A DNA stretch of 64,000 nucleotides, from the NCBI GenBank assembly GCA_002435865.1, contig DIWV01000001.1, forward strand, positions 62,001 to 126,000, given 5' to 3'. Every line of letters starts with the position of its first letter. Within the stretch, counting starts at the first letter, position 1. The translations under genes and the position numbers were made by a program. The notes beneath the pieces are model-generated. The model ran no database searches. It worked only from the letters and a program-made list of their open reading frames with translations, and had not been told where the DNA came from. The DNA comes from Cloacimonetes bacterium UBA6097 (GTDB taxonomy: Bacteria; Cloacimonadota; Cloacimonadia; Cloacimonadales; Cloacimonadaceae). Shown here piece by piece: positions 43,433-52,305 of this stretch.

Positions 43433-44752
43433 ATGGAACTTCAGGAAAAATTTCTGCATCACATATGGGACCAAAGACATCTTATACCGGATTTAAAAAC
43501 AGTTAATGGCAAGCAAGTAAAAGTAATTTATCAGGGTCAGTACAATACATCAAACGGTCCCGATTTTAAAAATGTGATATTAATATTGGATGGAGAAACA
43601 ATCCAGGGTGATGTTGAAATTCATCACAGAACTTATGACTGGATTTCCCACCAACATCATGAAGATCCGGCATATAATAATACTATATTACATGTTGTGC
43701 TTGAACATAAATCAAATCTTGAATATACAATTAAAGAAGATGCAGAAAAAATTGATGTATTGGAACTTAAAGACCAAATTGATATGGATATTGCAAAACT
43801 CTTTGCACAATATTCTGAAAATCCGAACAGACATCAGGTTGGTATATGTGACTTTTTTAAACTTACTTCCAAAGACCAAGTTTTACCATTAGTAAAATCA
43901 CATGGGTGGGATAGATTTGCACGTAAATGCGGCAGATTTAATGCTGAATTACATTTCGACGGATTTGACCAGCTCTTGTATAATGGATTTATGGAATCTA
44001 TGGGTTATGAAAAGAACAAGTTCAATACTATCTCCATAGCTCATCATTTTACCTGGGACAGGCTGCAGGAATGGAGAAGCAAAGGACTTGATTCAATTAC
44101 ACTTGCAGCTATCTGGTTAAATTATTCAGGCCTTTTAAATGCAGCAGAAAAGACACTAAAAGATGATTTGCACAATTCATTGAAAAGAGCTTATGAATAT
44201 CAGACTTTTACAACTGATAACAGTCAGTTTAAATGGAATTTATTCAGAATCAGACCAGCTAACCACCCGATAAAAAGAATTATTCAGGCAAGTATTGTCA
44301 TTGTTAATTTATTAGATTCGGGCTTTCTCAATACAATATTGCAAGCGCTTGACCCAAGCCGTGGACTGAGCAACAAAGAAACTATAGCTAAAATAAAAAA
44401 CAAGATTTTCAAGGTTAACTCTGAAATAAATGGAATTGAAAAAATCGGTGAGCAGTTTTGCCTAACCATAATAGGGAATATAGTTTTACCAATATTGTAC
44501 CTATACGCTGGCAAAACTAATGTTAAAGAACTGCAAAGAAAAATCGAAGATATTTATTATGATTTCCCTCCTCTTGGTGATAATTATATAACTAATTTTA
44601 TGAAGGATTATATGGAACCTTCATACAATAAACAGATTAATTCCAGGTATATCTATCAACAAGGTTTGATGAATATTTATTACAGATTCTGTAATTACAG
44701 ATTATGTGACTTTTGCATAGCTGACAAAGAAAAGATAATACAAAGTCTTTAA
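43433..44752 (+). CDS. DUF2851 family protein
   Basis: 439 residues. The N-terminal part is the hallmark of DUF2851, known mainly from Bacteroidetes and relatives: QEKFLHHIWDQR, VIYQGQYNTSNGPDFKNVIL, IQGDVEIHHRTYDW and NTILHVVLEH. Charge and the conserved E-I-H resemble PD-(D/E)XK-like nuclease cores, but this is only an impression. The C-terminus has four cysteines in a CNYRLCDFC-type end. The function is unknown. It begins 1 bp after mtgA, so translation is probably coupled. Confidence 0.8.
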   Translation: MELQEKFLHHIWDQRHLIPDLKTVNGKQVKVIYQGQYNTSNGPDFKNVILILDGETIQGDVEIHHRTYDWISHQHHEDPAYNNTILHVVLEHKSNLEYTIKEDAEKIDVLELKDQIDMDIAKLFAQYSENPNRHQVGICDFFKLTSKDQVLPLVKSHGWDRFARKCGRFNAELHFDGFDQLLYNGFMESMGYEKNKFNTISIAHHFTWDRLQEWRSKGLDSITLAAIWLNYSGLLNAAEKTLKDDLHNSLKRAYEYQTFTTDNSQFKWNLFRIRPANHPIKRIIQASIVIVNLLDSGFLNTILQALDPSRGLSNKETIAKIKNKIFKVNSEINGIEKIGEQFCLTIIGNIVLPILYLYAGKTNVKELQRKIEDIYYDFPPLGDNYITNFMKDYMEPSYNKQINSRYIYQQGLMNIYYRFCNYRLCDFCIADKEKIIQSL

Positions 44753-44769
44753 AAAAGTGTGAGTGGAAA

Positions 44770-47700
44770 ATGAGAAGAGATTCAATCAATCTAAGTCGCT
44801 CAAATCTTGAAAGACGCAAAAAGACAATAGACATGGTAACTCGTCTATACGTCCACATCATAAAACTTGAAAGAGAAATATCCACTCAGGAAATTAACAT
44901 ACTATTTACGCTCCTGATAGACTTATTCCGACATCTTGATGTTTCCTGGGAAGTCTACGTAAGGGAAATAATTGAAAGTGAATACGATTATGATGAAGTA
45001 GTAGATTATCTTAACAAACATCTGATTCAATTAGATAAAATACGGATTGTATTAAGTTTAATCATTATGGCTAACACTGACAGCGATTTTGAGATATCAG
45101 AGATCACCAGCATCCTGGATATATGCAAGAAGTTTAATCTTAATACTGATGGATTTATGAATCTGATAAATTATTTTGAATTTAAAACAAAGGAAATTGT
45201 AACTATTCCTTATGACCAATCTTTTGTAAATGCATATAACTCATTGTTTTCTGATTATCTGATTTTCGGCAGGGATAACGATGCTGATATTCAATTTAGA
45301 AGCACTGGGATTACGAGTCATGAACTACTTCTGTTAGCAATAGATTATTACCAATTTGTTGCAATAGGTTCAACAGCAAATATTTTGTTAAACGGTGTAA
45401 AACTTTTACCCGGCAGATTATATTTATTGCCGAAAGACGCTAAAATTCATATCGGAGATATTCTTTTTGATAGAAATATTCTATGGAAAATGTATGATGC
45501 ACGAGACAGAAAAGATGAGATTGCTTTCAAAAAAGCAGATTATGATTTCGTTGTTATATGCCAATCCAACTATTATACTTTTAAAATAAACAGTGGCATT
45601 GTTTATCTGAACGGTAAAACAATGCAGCCTAATCGTGATTATCATGTGCGGTTTGATGATACTTTGCAAATAAAAGGATACTCTCCTTTTCAGCTGCAGG
45701 ATATCATCAGAGAACGTTCCAGGATTGGTGTAGACAATATTGTCCCGCATGAATTGTATATCAATTATGAGAATGATTACTATTATATTTCTCACAACGA
45801 ATCTTCACGTACACTTGCTTTTATTGAAGTCAAAGACAATCAATTCTTTTTATATCCACCCAAAAGGGGTTGGGATGTATTTTTAAATGAACAAAAAATA
45901 ACTGAAATAGCTCAACTGCGCATTAATGTTGATACCTTAACGATAAACAAACATCATTTTAAAATCAACACATTTTACGACCTGATAGAAATTCCGTTCG
46001 AGTTAGACCAACTGTCTGTAGTTGATATTAAGCACTTTTTCCCTGATGGACAGATAGCCTTAGACAGCATCTCTTTTGATATTAAGAAAGGTCAATTAAT
46101 TGGAATAATGGGGCAAAGTGGTTGCGGGAAATCAACATTAGTAAAAACAATAAGTGCAGAAATTATTCCAACCTATGGTGAAGTAAGGATAGATGGAAAA
46201 GACCTTTATAATAATATTACTTACTTCACACAACATTTCGGCTATGTTCCCCAGGATGATTTGCTGTATCCATATCTTACAGTTTATGAAAACCTGCTTT
46301 ATCGCGGTAAATTAAGAATGCCAAAGATCTCTACGGCTTATTTAAACATCAAGATAAATAATATTCTTAATCAAACCAATCTTATGCATAGAAAGAACAC
46401 AAGGGTCGGCGATTTTAAAAAGAAGTTTCTTAGTGGGGGGGAAAGAAAAAGACTTAATATAGCTTTGGAATTACTTTTTGAACCAACAGTAATAATCTGC
46501 GATGAACCTACATCCGGATTATCTTTTAGTGATACAGAACAAGTTTTAGATATTTTAAAAGCGCTTTCTGAACAAGGTAAACTTGTGATTATTACTATAC
46601 ATCAGCCATCAGTTAGTATTTTCCAGAAATTTGACCGGATTTTGTTAATGGATATGTCTGGCAAACAGGTATATTATGGAACTCCCAAAGACTGTTTTAA
46701 CTATTTTGATGAAGAATTAAATCAAATCACAGTTAGTAAAACTGAGATCTTACAAAAGAAACAAGCTTTAGCGACAGATTATATGTATGATATCATTGCA
46801 TATCCTGAGTACGATGATAAAGGGGACCTGATCTTCGAGCAAGTTAATAAAATGATTGTTGCTAAGCGTAAGTTTAATCCTGAATATTGGCGCGATAAAT
46901 TCAAACGCAGGATGCTTTATGAGATTATCCATCATGAAATAAAAATCAAAGAGAAAAATGAACCAATACTAAAGAAAGTCAAAAGGCAGTTCGACTGGAA
47001 ATCACTTTATGTTCAATTCATAAATTTTACAATCCGTAATTTTACTATGAAAGTACGTAATAAAACCAATATCATGATCACATTTATGGAAGCACCATTA
47101 CTGGCTCTGATAATTGGATTTATTTTGAGACTGGCACCTTCTGTGGATCAATACTCATATTATAAAAATATAAACATGGGCACCCATGTTTTTGTATCAT
47201 TGATAGTATTCATATTCCTGGGATTATCAAACAGCATTGAAGAGATTTATGATGAAAGGAAAATGGTCCTGAGAGAAAAATTAATGAACCTTAAAATGAG
47301 TTATTACCTCTTCTCTAAAATTATATCCCTATCCATATTTTCAGCAATCCAGGTTTTACTATATTTTCTGGTTACAAGTGTCGTGTTAGGATTACATGGC
47401 GTAACCTTTATTACATTGATTTACTATTTTATGGCTGCTGTTGTGGGTTTTTCAATTGGGTTAACAACTTCTACATTTTTAAAAGATAATAAATCAATTA
47501 TTAACATTATGCCGTTGATTTTGATACCTCAAATAATTTTTGGGGGTGCTATTATTGAATATGAAAAAATGAATCGAAATCTAACTTTGATGAATCAAAG
47601 CCCTATTCCTGAAGTTGTTCAGTTTATTCCCACCCGCTGGTTGTTTGAAGGTCTAACAACTTCAGTTGCAAAACAAAATGTATATCAGAGAAAACTTCTC

Positions 47701-48042
47701 AAGGTAGAAAAAAAGAGATTGACATTAGAGCAGCGATATAAAGAAAATGAAATTGATTATAATGAGTATCTGGGAAGCACTGATAGATTATACAGATTAA
47801 AAACTCAAATTGCTGAGCGTTGGCCAGAAGAGAAATACTCAAATTCGTATTTAAACTTTAGTGTTAATATGATGGATGGGAGATTTTTCAATGTTAAGAA
47901 GAATGTCTTTTTATCCAGCTATAAAATAATTGGTAAGTACATTATAAGGACATGGAATTTTAATGCTATGATTTTGATGTTGTATATATTATTATTTAAC
48001 TTCATTACTTTGGTAAAACTGAAATACTATTTTAAAGAATAG
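44770..48042 (+). CDS. ABCG-type ABC transporter with TerB-like and FHA domains
   Basis: 1090 residues. Residues 1-140 are acidic and helical and look like a TerB/DjlA-N domain. At about 157-410 two or three FHA-like units follow (YLIFGRDNDADIQF with TSHELLLL; VVICQSNYYTFKINSGIVYLNG). The ATPase has Walker A GQSGCGKST near 448, signature LSGGERKR near 555 and Walker B VIICDEPTSGL near 574. About 750-1090 is a six-segment ABC-2/ABCG permease. This is a full transporter half in one chain; two are expected to dimerise. FHA domains bind phosphothreonine, but no kinase is nearby. The substrate is unknown. Confidence 0.88.
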   Translation: MRRDSINLSRSNLERRKKTIDMVTRLYVHIIKLEREISTQEINILFTLLIDLFRHLDVSWEVYVREIIESEYDYDEVVDYLNKHLIQLDKIRIVLSLIIMANTDSDFEISEITSILDICKKFNLNTDGFMNLINYFEFKTKEIVTIPYDQSFVNAYNSLFSDYLIFGRDNDADIQFRSTGITSHELLLLAIDYYQFVAIGSTANILLNGVKLLPGRLYLLPKDAKIHIGDILFDRNILWKMYDARDRKDEIAFKKADYDFVVICQSNYYTFKINSGIVYLNGKTMQPNRDYHVRFDDTLQIKGYSPFQLQDIIRERSRIGVDNIVPHELYINYENDYYYISHNESSRTLAFIEVKDNQFFLYPPKRGWDVFLNEQKITEIAQLRINVDTLTINKHHFKINTFYDLIEIPFELDQLSVVDIKHFFPDGQIALDSISFDIKKGQLIGIMGQSGCGKSTLVKTISAEIIPTYGEVRIDGKDLYNNITYFTQHFGYVPQDDLLYPYLTVYENLLYRGKLRMPKISTAYLNIKINNILNQTNLMHRKNTRVGDFKKKFLSGGERKRLNIALELLFEPTVIICDEPTSGLSFSDTEQVLDILKALSEQGKLVIITIHQPSVSIFQKFDRILLMDMSGKQVYYGTPKDCFNYFDEELNQITVSKTEILQKKQALATDYMYDIIAYPEYDDKGDLIFEQVNKMIVAKRKFNPEYWRDKFKRRMLYEIIHHEIKIKEKNEPILKKVKRQFDWKSLYVQFINFTIRNFTMKVRNKTNIMITFMEAPLLALIIGFILRLAPSVDQYSYYKNINMGTHVFVSLIVFIFLGLSNSIEEIYDERKMVLREKLMNLKMSYYLFSKIISLSIFSAIQVLLYFLVTSVVLGLHGVTFITLIYYFMAAVVGFSIGLTTSTFLKDNKSIINIMPLILIPQIIFGGAIIEYEKMNRNLTLMNQSPIPEVVQFIPTRWLFEGLTTSVAKQNVYQRKLLKVEKKRLTLEQRYKENEIDYNEYLGSTDRLYRLKTQIAERWPEEKYSNSYLNFSVNMMDGRFFNVKKNVFLSSYKIIGKYIIRTWNFNAMILMLYILLFNFITLVKLKYYFKE

Positions 48043-48060
48043 ATGTTACCAGGAGGAAAA

Positions 48061-48861
48061 GTGATTAGAAAATTAACTCTTTTGTCGCTGATCGTAATTT
48101 TATTATTTGTCTATGGTTGTAAATCCAAGGAAGCTCAAAAAATGCCAGATGCAAATCAACAAACAACCCCGTTTGTTTATGCACCACTTCCGCCATTTCA
48201 TGAAGTGTTTAAGATATTAGACTTTTTGAAACTTGGTGATTATAATCAAGCTGTTGAGGATAAAATATTTGCAACAAAACAGGAAACAGGTCACTCAGCT
48301 TTTGCATTGGGAGTACTGACTGCTGATGGAATTATAAGTGTCAGAGGTCACAATAAAACCAAGTTAAATGCAATTGCTGAAGAAATGATAAGAATTTCAA
48401 ATTTTCTGGGTTTGGATGAGAGTATTTTACGGCTTGCAGACCAACTTAAGGAACTCATTAGCAATGACCAATGGGAAGAGCTGGAAAAAGCTCTGGAAAA
48501 CTATAAAAATGAAGTAGAAGGTACTTTGTATCAATCACAGCAATATGACCAATTTACTATGATGCAAGTTGGAGGCTGGACAGAAGGCATTAACAGAATC
48601 GCTTGGTTCGTGAATAAACAGTACCAGCCTGAAAAAACAATAGTATTAGTACAGAAAGGTACGCTCAATCATCTGATAAAAAACATGGAATACATTAACA
48701 CGCCTTCAATTAAGGATTCTTATTATTTCAAAACTACATATGAGAAGTTGCAACAGATAAAATTAATTATTGATAAGCCAGTAAAAGACTCATATACAAA
48801 GGAGCAAGTAGACAAATTAATTAATATTTCACAAGAAATAAAAGAAGCTTACGGAAAATAA
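48061..48861 (+). CDS. Lipoprotein of unknown function
   Basis: 266 residues from a GTG at 48061, chosen because AGGAGG lies just upstream; an in-frame ATG at 48043 touches the upstream stop. The signal VIRKLTLLSLIVILLFVYGC has its lipobox cysteine at position 20. The mature part is helical and charged, with no repeats I recognise; a motif HSAFALGVLTADGIISVRGH stands out near 85-105. It immediately follows the FHA-ABC transporter and may be an accessory lipoprotein. A terminator follows at 48871. Confidence 0.75.
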   Translation: MIRKLTLLSLIVILLFVYGCKSKEAQKMPDANQQTTPFVYAPLPPFHEVFKILDFLKLGDYNQAVEDKIFATKQETGHSAFALGVLTADGIISVRGHNKTKLNAIAEEMIRISNFLGLDESILRLADQLKELISNDQWEELEKALENYKNEVEGTLYQSQQYDQFTMMQVGGWTEGINRIAWFVNKQYQPEKTIVLVQKGTLNHLIKNMEYINTPSIKDSYYFKTTYEKLQQIKLIIDKPVKDSYTKEQVDKLINISQEIKEAYGK

Positions 48862-48870
48862 AAGATAAAT

Positions 48871-48900
48871 ACTCCCTGTCAATACGGCAGGGAGTTTTTT
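48871..48900 (+). terminator. Rho-independent terminator whose 3' arm carries the next gene's binding site
   Basis: ACTCCCTG (48871-48878) and CAGGGAGT (48888-48895) with a 9-nt loop and TTTTT. The GGGAG of the 3' arm ends 11 nt before ATG 48906, so the same bases may act as a ribosome binding site. Confidence 0.8.
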
Positions 48901-48905
48901 ATGGT

Positions 48906-50021
48906 ATGAATGTGAATAAAATTATTACTAATCTGATTAGTTTGTTGTTAGTGTTACCATTTTCTTTGAATGCTGTTTCAGCTTTTGTTGCAAAAGACCA
49001 TCCTTCAGATGACGGTAGAGCAATAGATTTAGCATGGAATGTACCAGACGAGTTTACTTCAGTTACTATTGAAAAGCTAGATTCTACAGAAACCTGGTTT
49101 GCTTTAACAAAAACTGCGTCAACTGTATCTGATTATGTTGATAATGACGGAATTGAACCAGGTTTGAATAGTCAATATAGGCTCATAGCAAAAAATCCAG
49201 CTAATGGCGATAGTCTAATGTTATCTACTCAGATAACTTCGAGGGCTCAGTGGTTCAATTATAAGAAATCCCCTTTATTATTCCTGCTTTTATTACTCAG
49301 CGGAGCTGTGATTTATTATATTTTATCGGCAAGAAGAGGTAAGGAACTCTTTATCAGGCGCATCAATGGTTTGGAATCGATGGATGAAGCAGTGGGAAGA
49401 GCTACTGAAAAAGGCAAGCCGATACTGTTTGTTCCCGGTATTGGTGATTTGGATGACATACAGACAATTGCCGGATTAACAATCTTAAGTCAATTGGCAT
49501 ATAAAGCAGCTACATATAATGCAGATTTAATAGTTCCTGTCAGCAAATCTATGGTTTTATCCACTGCCAGAGAAATTGTAAAAGAAGCATATCTGAAAGC
49601 AGGCAGACCGGATGCTTTTAATCCTGATTGTGTATTTTATTTAACTGACGACCAGTTCGGATATGTAGCAGGTATTGATGGGATTATGGTGCGTGAACAA
49701 CCTGCAGCAAATTTCTTTTTAGGAACTTTCTATGCAGAATCCCTAATCCTTGCTGAAACAGGATTCGGAACCGGAGCGATGCAAACAGCCGGGACAGCTC
49801 AACCGCACCAACTGCCATTCTTTGTAGTCACTTGTGATTATACATTGATTGGAGAGGAGTTGTTTGCAGCTTCAGCTTACTTATCAAAGGAACCTAACCA
49901 ATTAGGCAGTCTTAAGGGGCAGGATTTCGGGAAGTTATTCATTGTGTTGTTGATTATCATCGGTTCAATCATGGAAATGTCAGGAATCCATTGGTTAAAG
50001 AACATTCTGATGTTTGAATAG
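48906..50021 (+). CDS. Membrane protein with FnIII-like extracytoplasmic domain (DUF6754-like)
   Basis: 371 residues. Signal peptide (about 1-26), an FnIII-like part (about 30-115, HPSDDGRAIDLAWNVPDEFT and SQYRLIAKN), a transmembrane segment (about 122-141), a soluble domain (about 145-340) and a C-terminal transmembrane segment (about 345-362). The soluble domain has GKPILFVPGIGDLDDIQTIA and LILAETGFGTGAMQTAGTA. It resembles proteins annotated DUF6754, whose function is unknown; this name is from memory and unsure. First gene of the four-gene membrane cluster ending at 52287. No promoter of its own is visible in the 44-bp gap. Confidence 0.75.
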   Translation: MNVNKIITNLISLLLVLPFSLNAVSAFVAKDHPSDDGRAIDLAWNVPDEFTSVTIEKLDSTETWFALTKTASTVSDYVDNDGIEPGLNSQYRLIAKNPANGDSLMLSTQITSRAQWFNYKKSPLLFLLLLLSGAVIYYILSARRGKELFIRRINGLESMDEAVGRATEKGKPILFVPGIGDLDDIQTIAGLTILSQLAYKAATYNADLIVPVSKSMVLSTAREIVKEAYLKAGRPDAFNPDCVFYLTDDQFGYVAGIDGIMVREQPAANFFLGTFYAESLILAETGFGTGAMQTAGTAQPHQLPFFVVTCDYTLIGEELFAASAYLSKEPNQLGSLKGQDFGKLFIVLLIIIGSIMEMSGIHWLKNILMFE

Positions 50022-50029
50022 GAATAATC

Positions 50030-50728
50030 ATGAAGAGATTTTTACCATTAATGGTTACTTTTTTTATAGGTATAATAGTAATAAGTTCAGAATTTATTCC
50101 GCACAAACCTTTTAGCTCTATCAATGCAGGATTGGAAAACTGGTTTTTAATCATATCAGGATTTGCTATTTTACTTGGTCAGATAAGTCTGATAAAGGTT
50201 AATTCCAATAAAGTATATATTAAAGCAGAGAACTGGCAGTATTACTTAATCGGACTCATCAGCTTCGGAGTAATGGTTCTTTGCGGTATTTTGTGGGGAA
50301 CACAGGACGCTAATGGAATTTTAGGCAGTCATGTGGATTTGTCAAAATGGCTGGGTAGTAAACCATTTGTATATCTCTTTGATAATGTTTATCAGCATCT
50401 GTCATCGACTATGTTTGCCTTGCTGGCTTTTTTTATAGCTTCAGCTGCATACCGTGCTTTTATCATGAGAAGTTTTGAATCCAACCTACTGATGATTGCA
50501 GCGGTTGTTGTAATGCTTGGAAGGACTACAATAGGAACTTCATTCACTGCCTGGCTTCCTCAGGGCTGGAGATTCTTGCATCTACCTGATGTTGCCAATT
50601 TTGTAATGAATTATCCCACTAATGCAGCCCAGCGGGCGATTATGATAAGTGCTGCTCTGGGAATAGTAGGCAGCAGTTTGAGGATACTGCTCGGAATTGA
50701 AAGATCATATCTGGGAGGTGGTGATTGA
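50030..50728 (+). CDS. Polytopic membrane protein of unknown function
   Basis: 232 residues with about six predicted transmembrane segments (for example RFLPLMVTFFIGIIVI, WFLIISGFAILLG, YYLIGLISFGVMVLCGIL). An internal loop has LGSHVDLSKWLGSKPFVYLFD and GWRFLHLPDVANFVMNYP. No family recognised. It begins 8 bp after the DUF6754-like gene and its stop overlaps the start of the next gene (TTGA), so all are co-translated. Confidence 0.75.
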   Translation: MKRFLPLMVTFFIGIIVISSEFIPHKPFSSINAGLENWFLIISGFAILLGQISLIKVNSNKVYIKAENWQYYLIGLISFGVMVLCGILWGTQDANGILGSHVDLSKWLGSKPFVYLFDNVYQHLSSTMFALLAFFIASAAYRAFIMRSFESNLLMIAAVVVMLGRTTIGTSFTAWLPQGWRFLHLPDVANFVMNYPTNAAQRAIMISAALGIVGSSLRILLGIERSYLGGGD

Positions 50729-51555
50729 GTACACCAAAAACCTCAAAACCTATTGACAGAAGATATATCTTTTTGATTCTGCTGATTGGAGTTGCATTAC
50801 CTCTTATATTTCCACTTGGTTTCAAATCCGAAGTTTCTGATATCTCCCGACAAGTTTATCAACTTATAGAAAATACTCCCGAAAATTCGATTATGCTTAT
50901 GTCTTTTGATTATGATCCGGCTACAAATACTGAACTGCAGCCCATGGCAAAAGCTATTATTGAACATGCTTTTAGAAGAAACCATAAAATAATAGCTGTT
51001 GCATTATGGCCTCAGGGAGTACAAATGGCAGATCAGGCATTCGAATATATTCTGGAAAAGTATCCTGATAAAAAATACGGCATTGATTATGTAAATATGG
51101 GATTTAAAACCGGTGGAATGGTTACAATACAGGCTATGGGAAGAAATATTAAAGACGTACTTCCAAAAGATACAAAAAATACTCCTTTTGAGGAAATTGA
51201 ATTGCTCAGGAATGTAAGGAATTATAAACAAATCGCCTATGTTATATCTCTGTCTGCAGGTGATCCCGGATTAAAGCAATACGTTATGGCTGCACATGAT
51301 ATGTACAAAGTAAAAGTGTCCGGCGGAACTACTGCAGTATCGACTCCAGGATTCATACCTTATATTAACGACCAAAATCAACTTTATGGTCTTTTAGGCG
51401 GACTCAAAGGCGCAGCAGAATATGAATCAATGATTAAAGTTAAAGGTACTGCAACAAGCGGCATGGATGCACAGTCAGTTGCACACATTTTGATAATTCT
51501 CTTTATAGTTATGGGCAATATCAGAGCATTTAAGGATAAGAATCAAAAGGCATGA
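50725..51555 (+). CDS. Bitopic/anchored protein of unknown function in the membrane cluster
   Basis: 276 residues from TTG 50725, which overlaps the upstream TGA and is preceded by GGGAGGTG. A transmembrane segment at about 14-31, a soluble alpha/beta domain (about 40-240; ENSIMLMSFDYDPATNTELQ, IIAVALWPQGVQMADQAFEYI, GGTTAVSTPGFIPYI) and a C-terminal transmembrane segment (about 248-267). The soluble part recalls sugar-isomerase or periplasmic-binding folds, but no catalytic motif is clear. Function unknown. Confidence 0.72.
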   Translation: MSTPKTSKPIDRRYIFLILLIGVALPLIFPLGFKSEVSDISRQVYQLIENTPENSIMLMSFDYDPATNTELQPMAKAIIEHAFRRNHKIIAVALWPQGVQMADQAFEYILEKYPDKKYGIDYVNMGFKTGGMVTIQAMGRNIKDVLPKDTKNTPFEEIELLRNVRNYKQIAYVISLSAGDPGLKQYVMAAHDMYKVKVSGGTTAVSTPGFIPYINDQNQLYGLLGGLKGAAEYESMIKVKGTATSGMDAQSVAHILIILFIVMGNIRAFKDKNQKA

Positions 51556-51645
51556 TAAAATACTTAAGAACGACGACTATATTTATTTTATATACAATGA
51601 GATAAACGAATACTTGAATATTAAGTTTTATTAATAAGGATTACT

Positions 51646-52287
51646 ATGAGTCAGTTTATGACAACTTTCGGTATCTGGTTGGGTGCTTTTTTTACTATAA
51701 GCATCTTCAGCTTTTTATATAAAGATAATCCTTTCTACAAATTAGCGGAGCAAATATTTGTTGGATTGTCAGCAGGATATTGGTTTATCTATACAATCTA
51801 TAGTATATTGATACCTAATTTATTTGGTAAAATACTATCTGATTTCAACTCTAATATCATGCTTTTAATACCAGCATTATTGGGTATGATGATGTTAATC
51901 AGACTGATTCCCAAACTTGAATGGATAAGCCGCTATCCGATAGCATTGGTTATCGGAACATCAGCCGGAATCAGTATGCTCAGATATACTCAATCAGATG
52001 TTTTGTCACAAGTTGCTGCTACGATGATAAATCCATTGGGAATGAATACAATAGGGGAGAAGATTGGGAGTTTTATACTGATAATTGGTACAGTTTGTGT
52101 AATAATGTATTTTTACTTCAGTCGTAAGCAGGAAGGGATTTTGGGAGCTACATCAAAATTTGGAATATGGTTTTTAATGATAAGTTTCGGAGCTTCATTT
52201 GGATACACAGTTATGGCAAGAATTTCTTTATTGATAGGTCGGTTACAATTTTTATTGGGTGACTGGCTACATATAATCAAGCCTTAA
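51646..52287 (+). CDS. Polytopic membrane protein of unknown function
   Basis: 213 residues with about six transmembrane segments (FGIWLGAFFTISIFSFLY, LLIPALLGMMMLIRLIP, IGSFILIIGTVCVIMYFYF, WFLMISFGASFGYTVMARIS). No charged pore motif or known family. It stands 90 bp behind the previous gene with AAGGATT before the ATG, and 18 bp before the acyl-ACP ligase. I treat it as the last member of the four-gene membrane cluster. Confidence 0.72.
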   Translation: MSQFMTTFGIWLGAFFTISIFSFLYKDNPFYKLAEQIFVGLSAGYWFIYTIYSILIPNLFGKILSDFNSNIMLLIPALLGMMMLIRLIPKLEWISRYPIALVIGTSAGISMLRYTQSDVLSQVAATMINPLGMNTIGEKIGSFILIIGTVCVIMYFYFSRKQEGILGATSKFGIWFLMISFGASFGYTVMARISLLIGRLQFLLGDWLHIIKP

Positions 52288-52305
52288 TAGAAAGGGGAGA
52301 AGATA

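Noticed and set aside
48871..48900. Sixth member of the period-11 hairpin family (ACTCCCTG/CAGGGAGT)
   Set aside because: It has a single 8-bp stem and a T-run, no 11-bp units; it is a normal terminator that only shares CTCCCTG.
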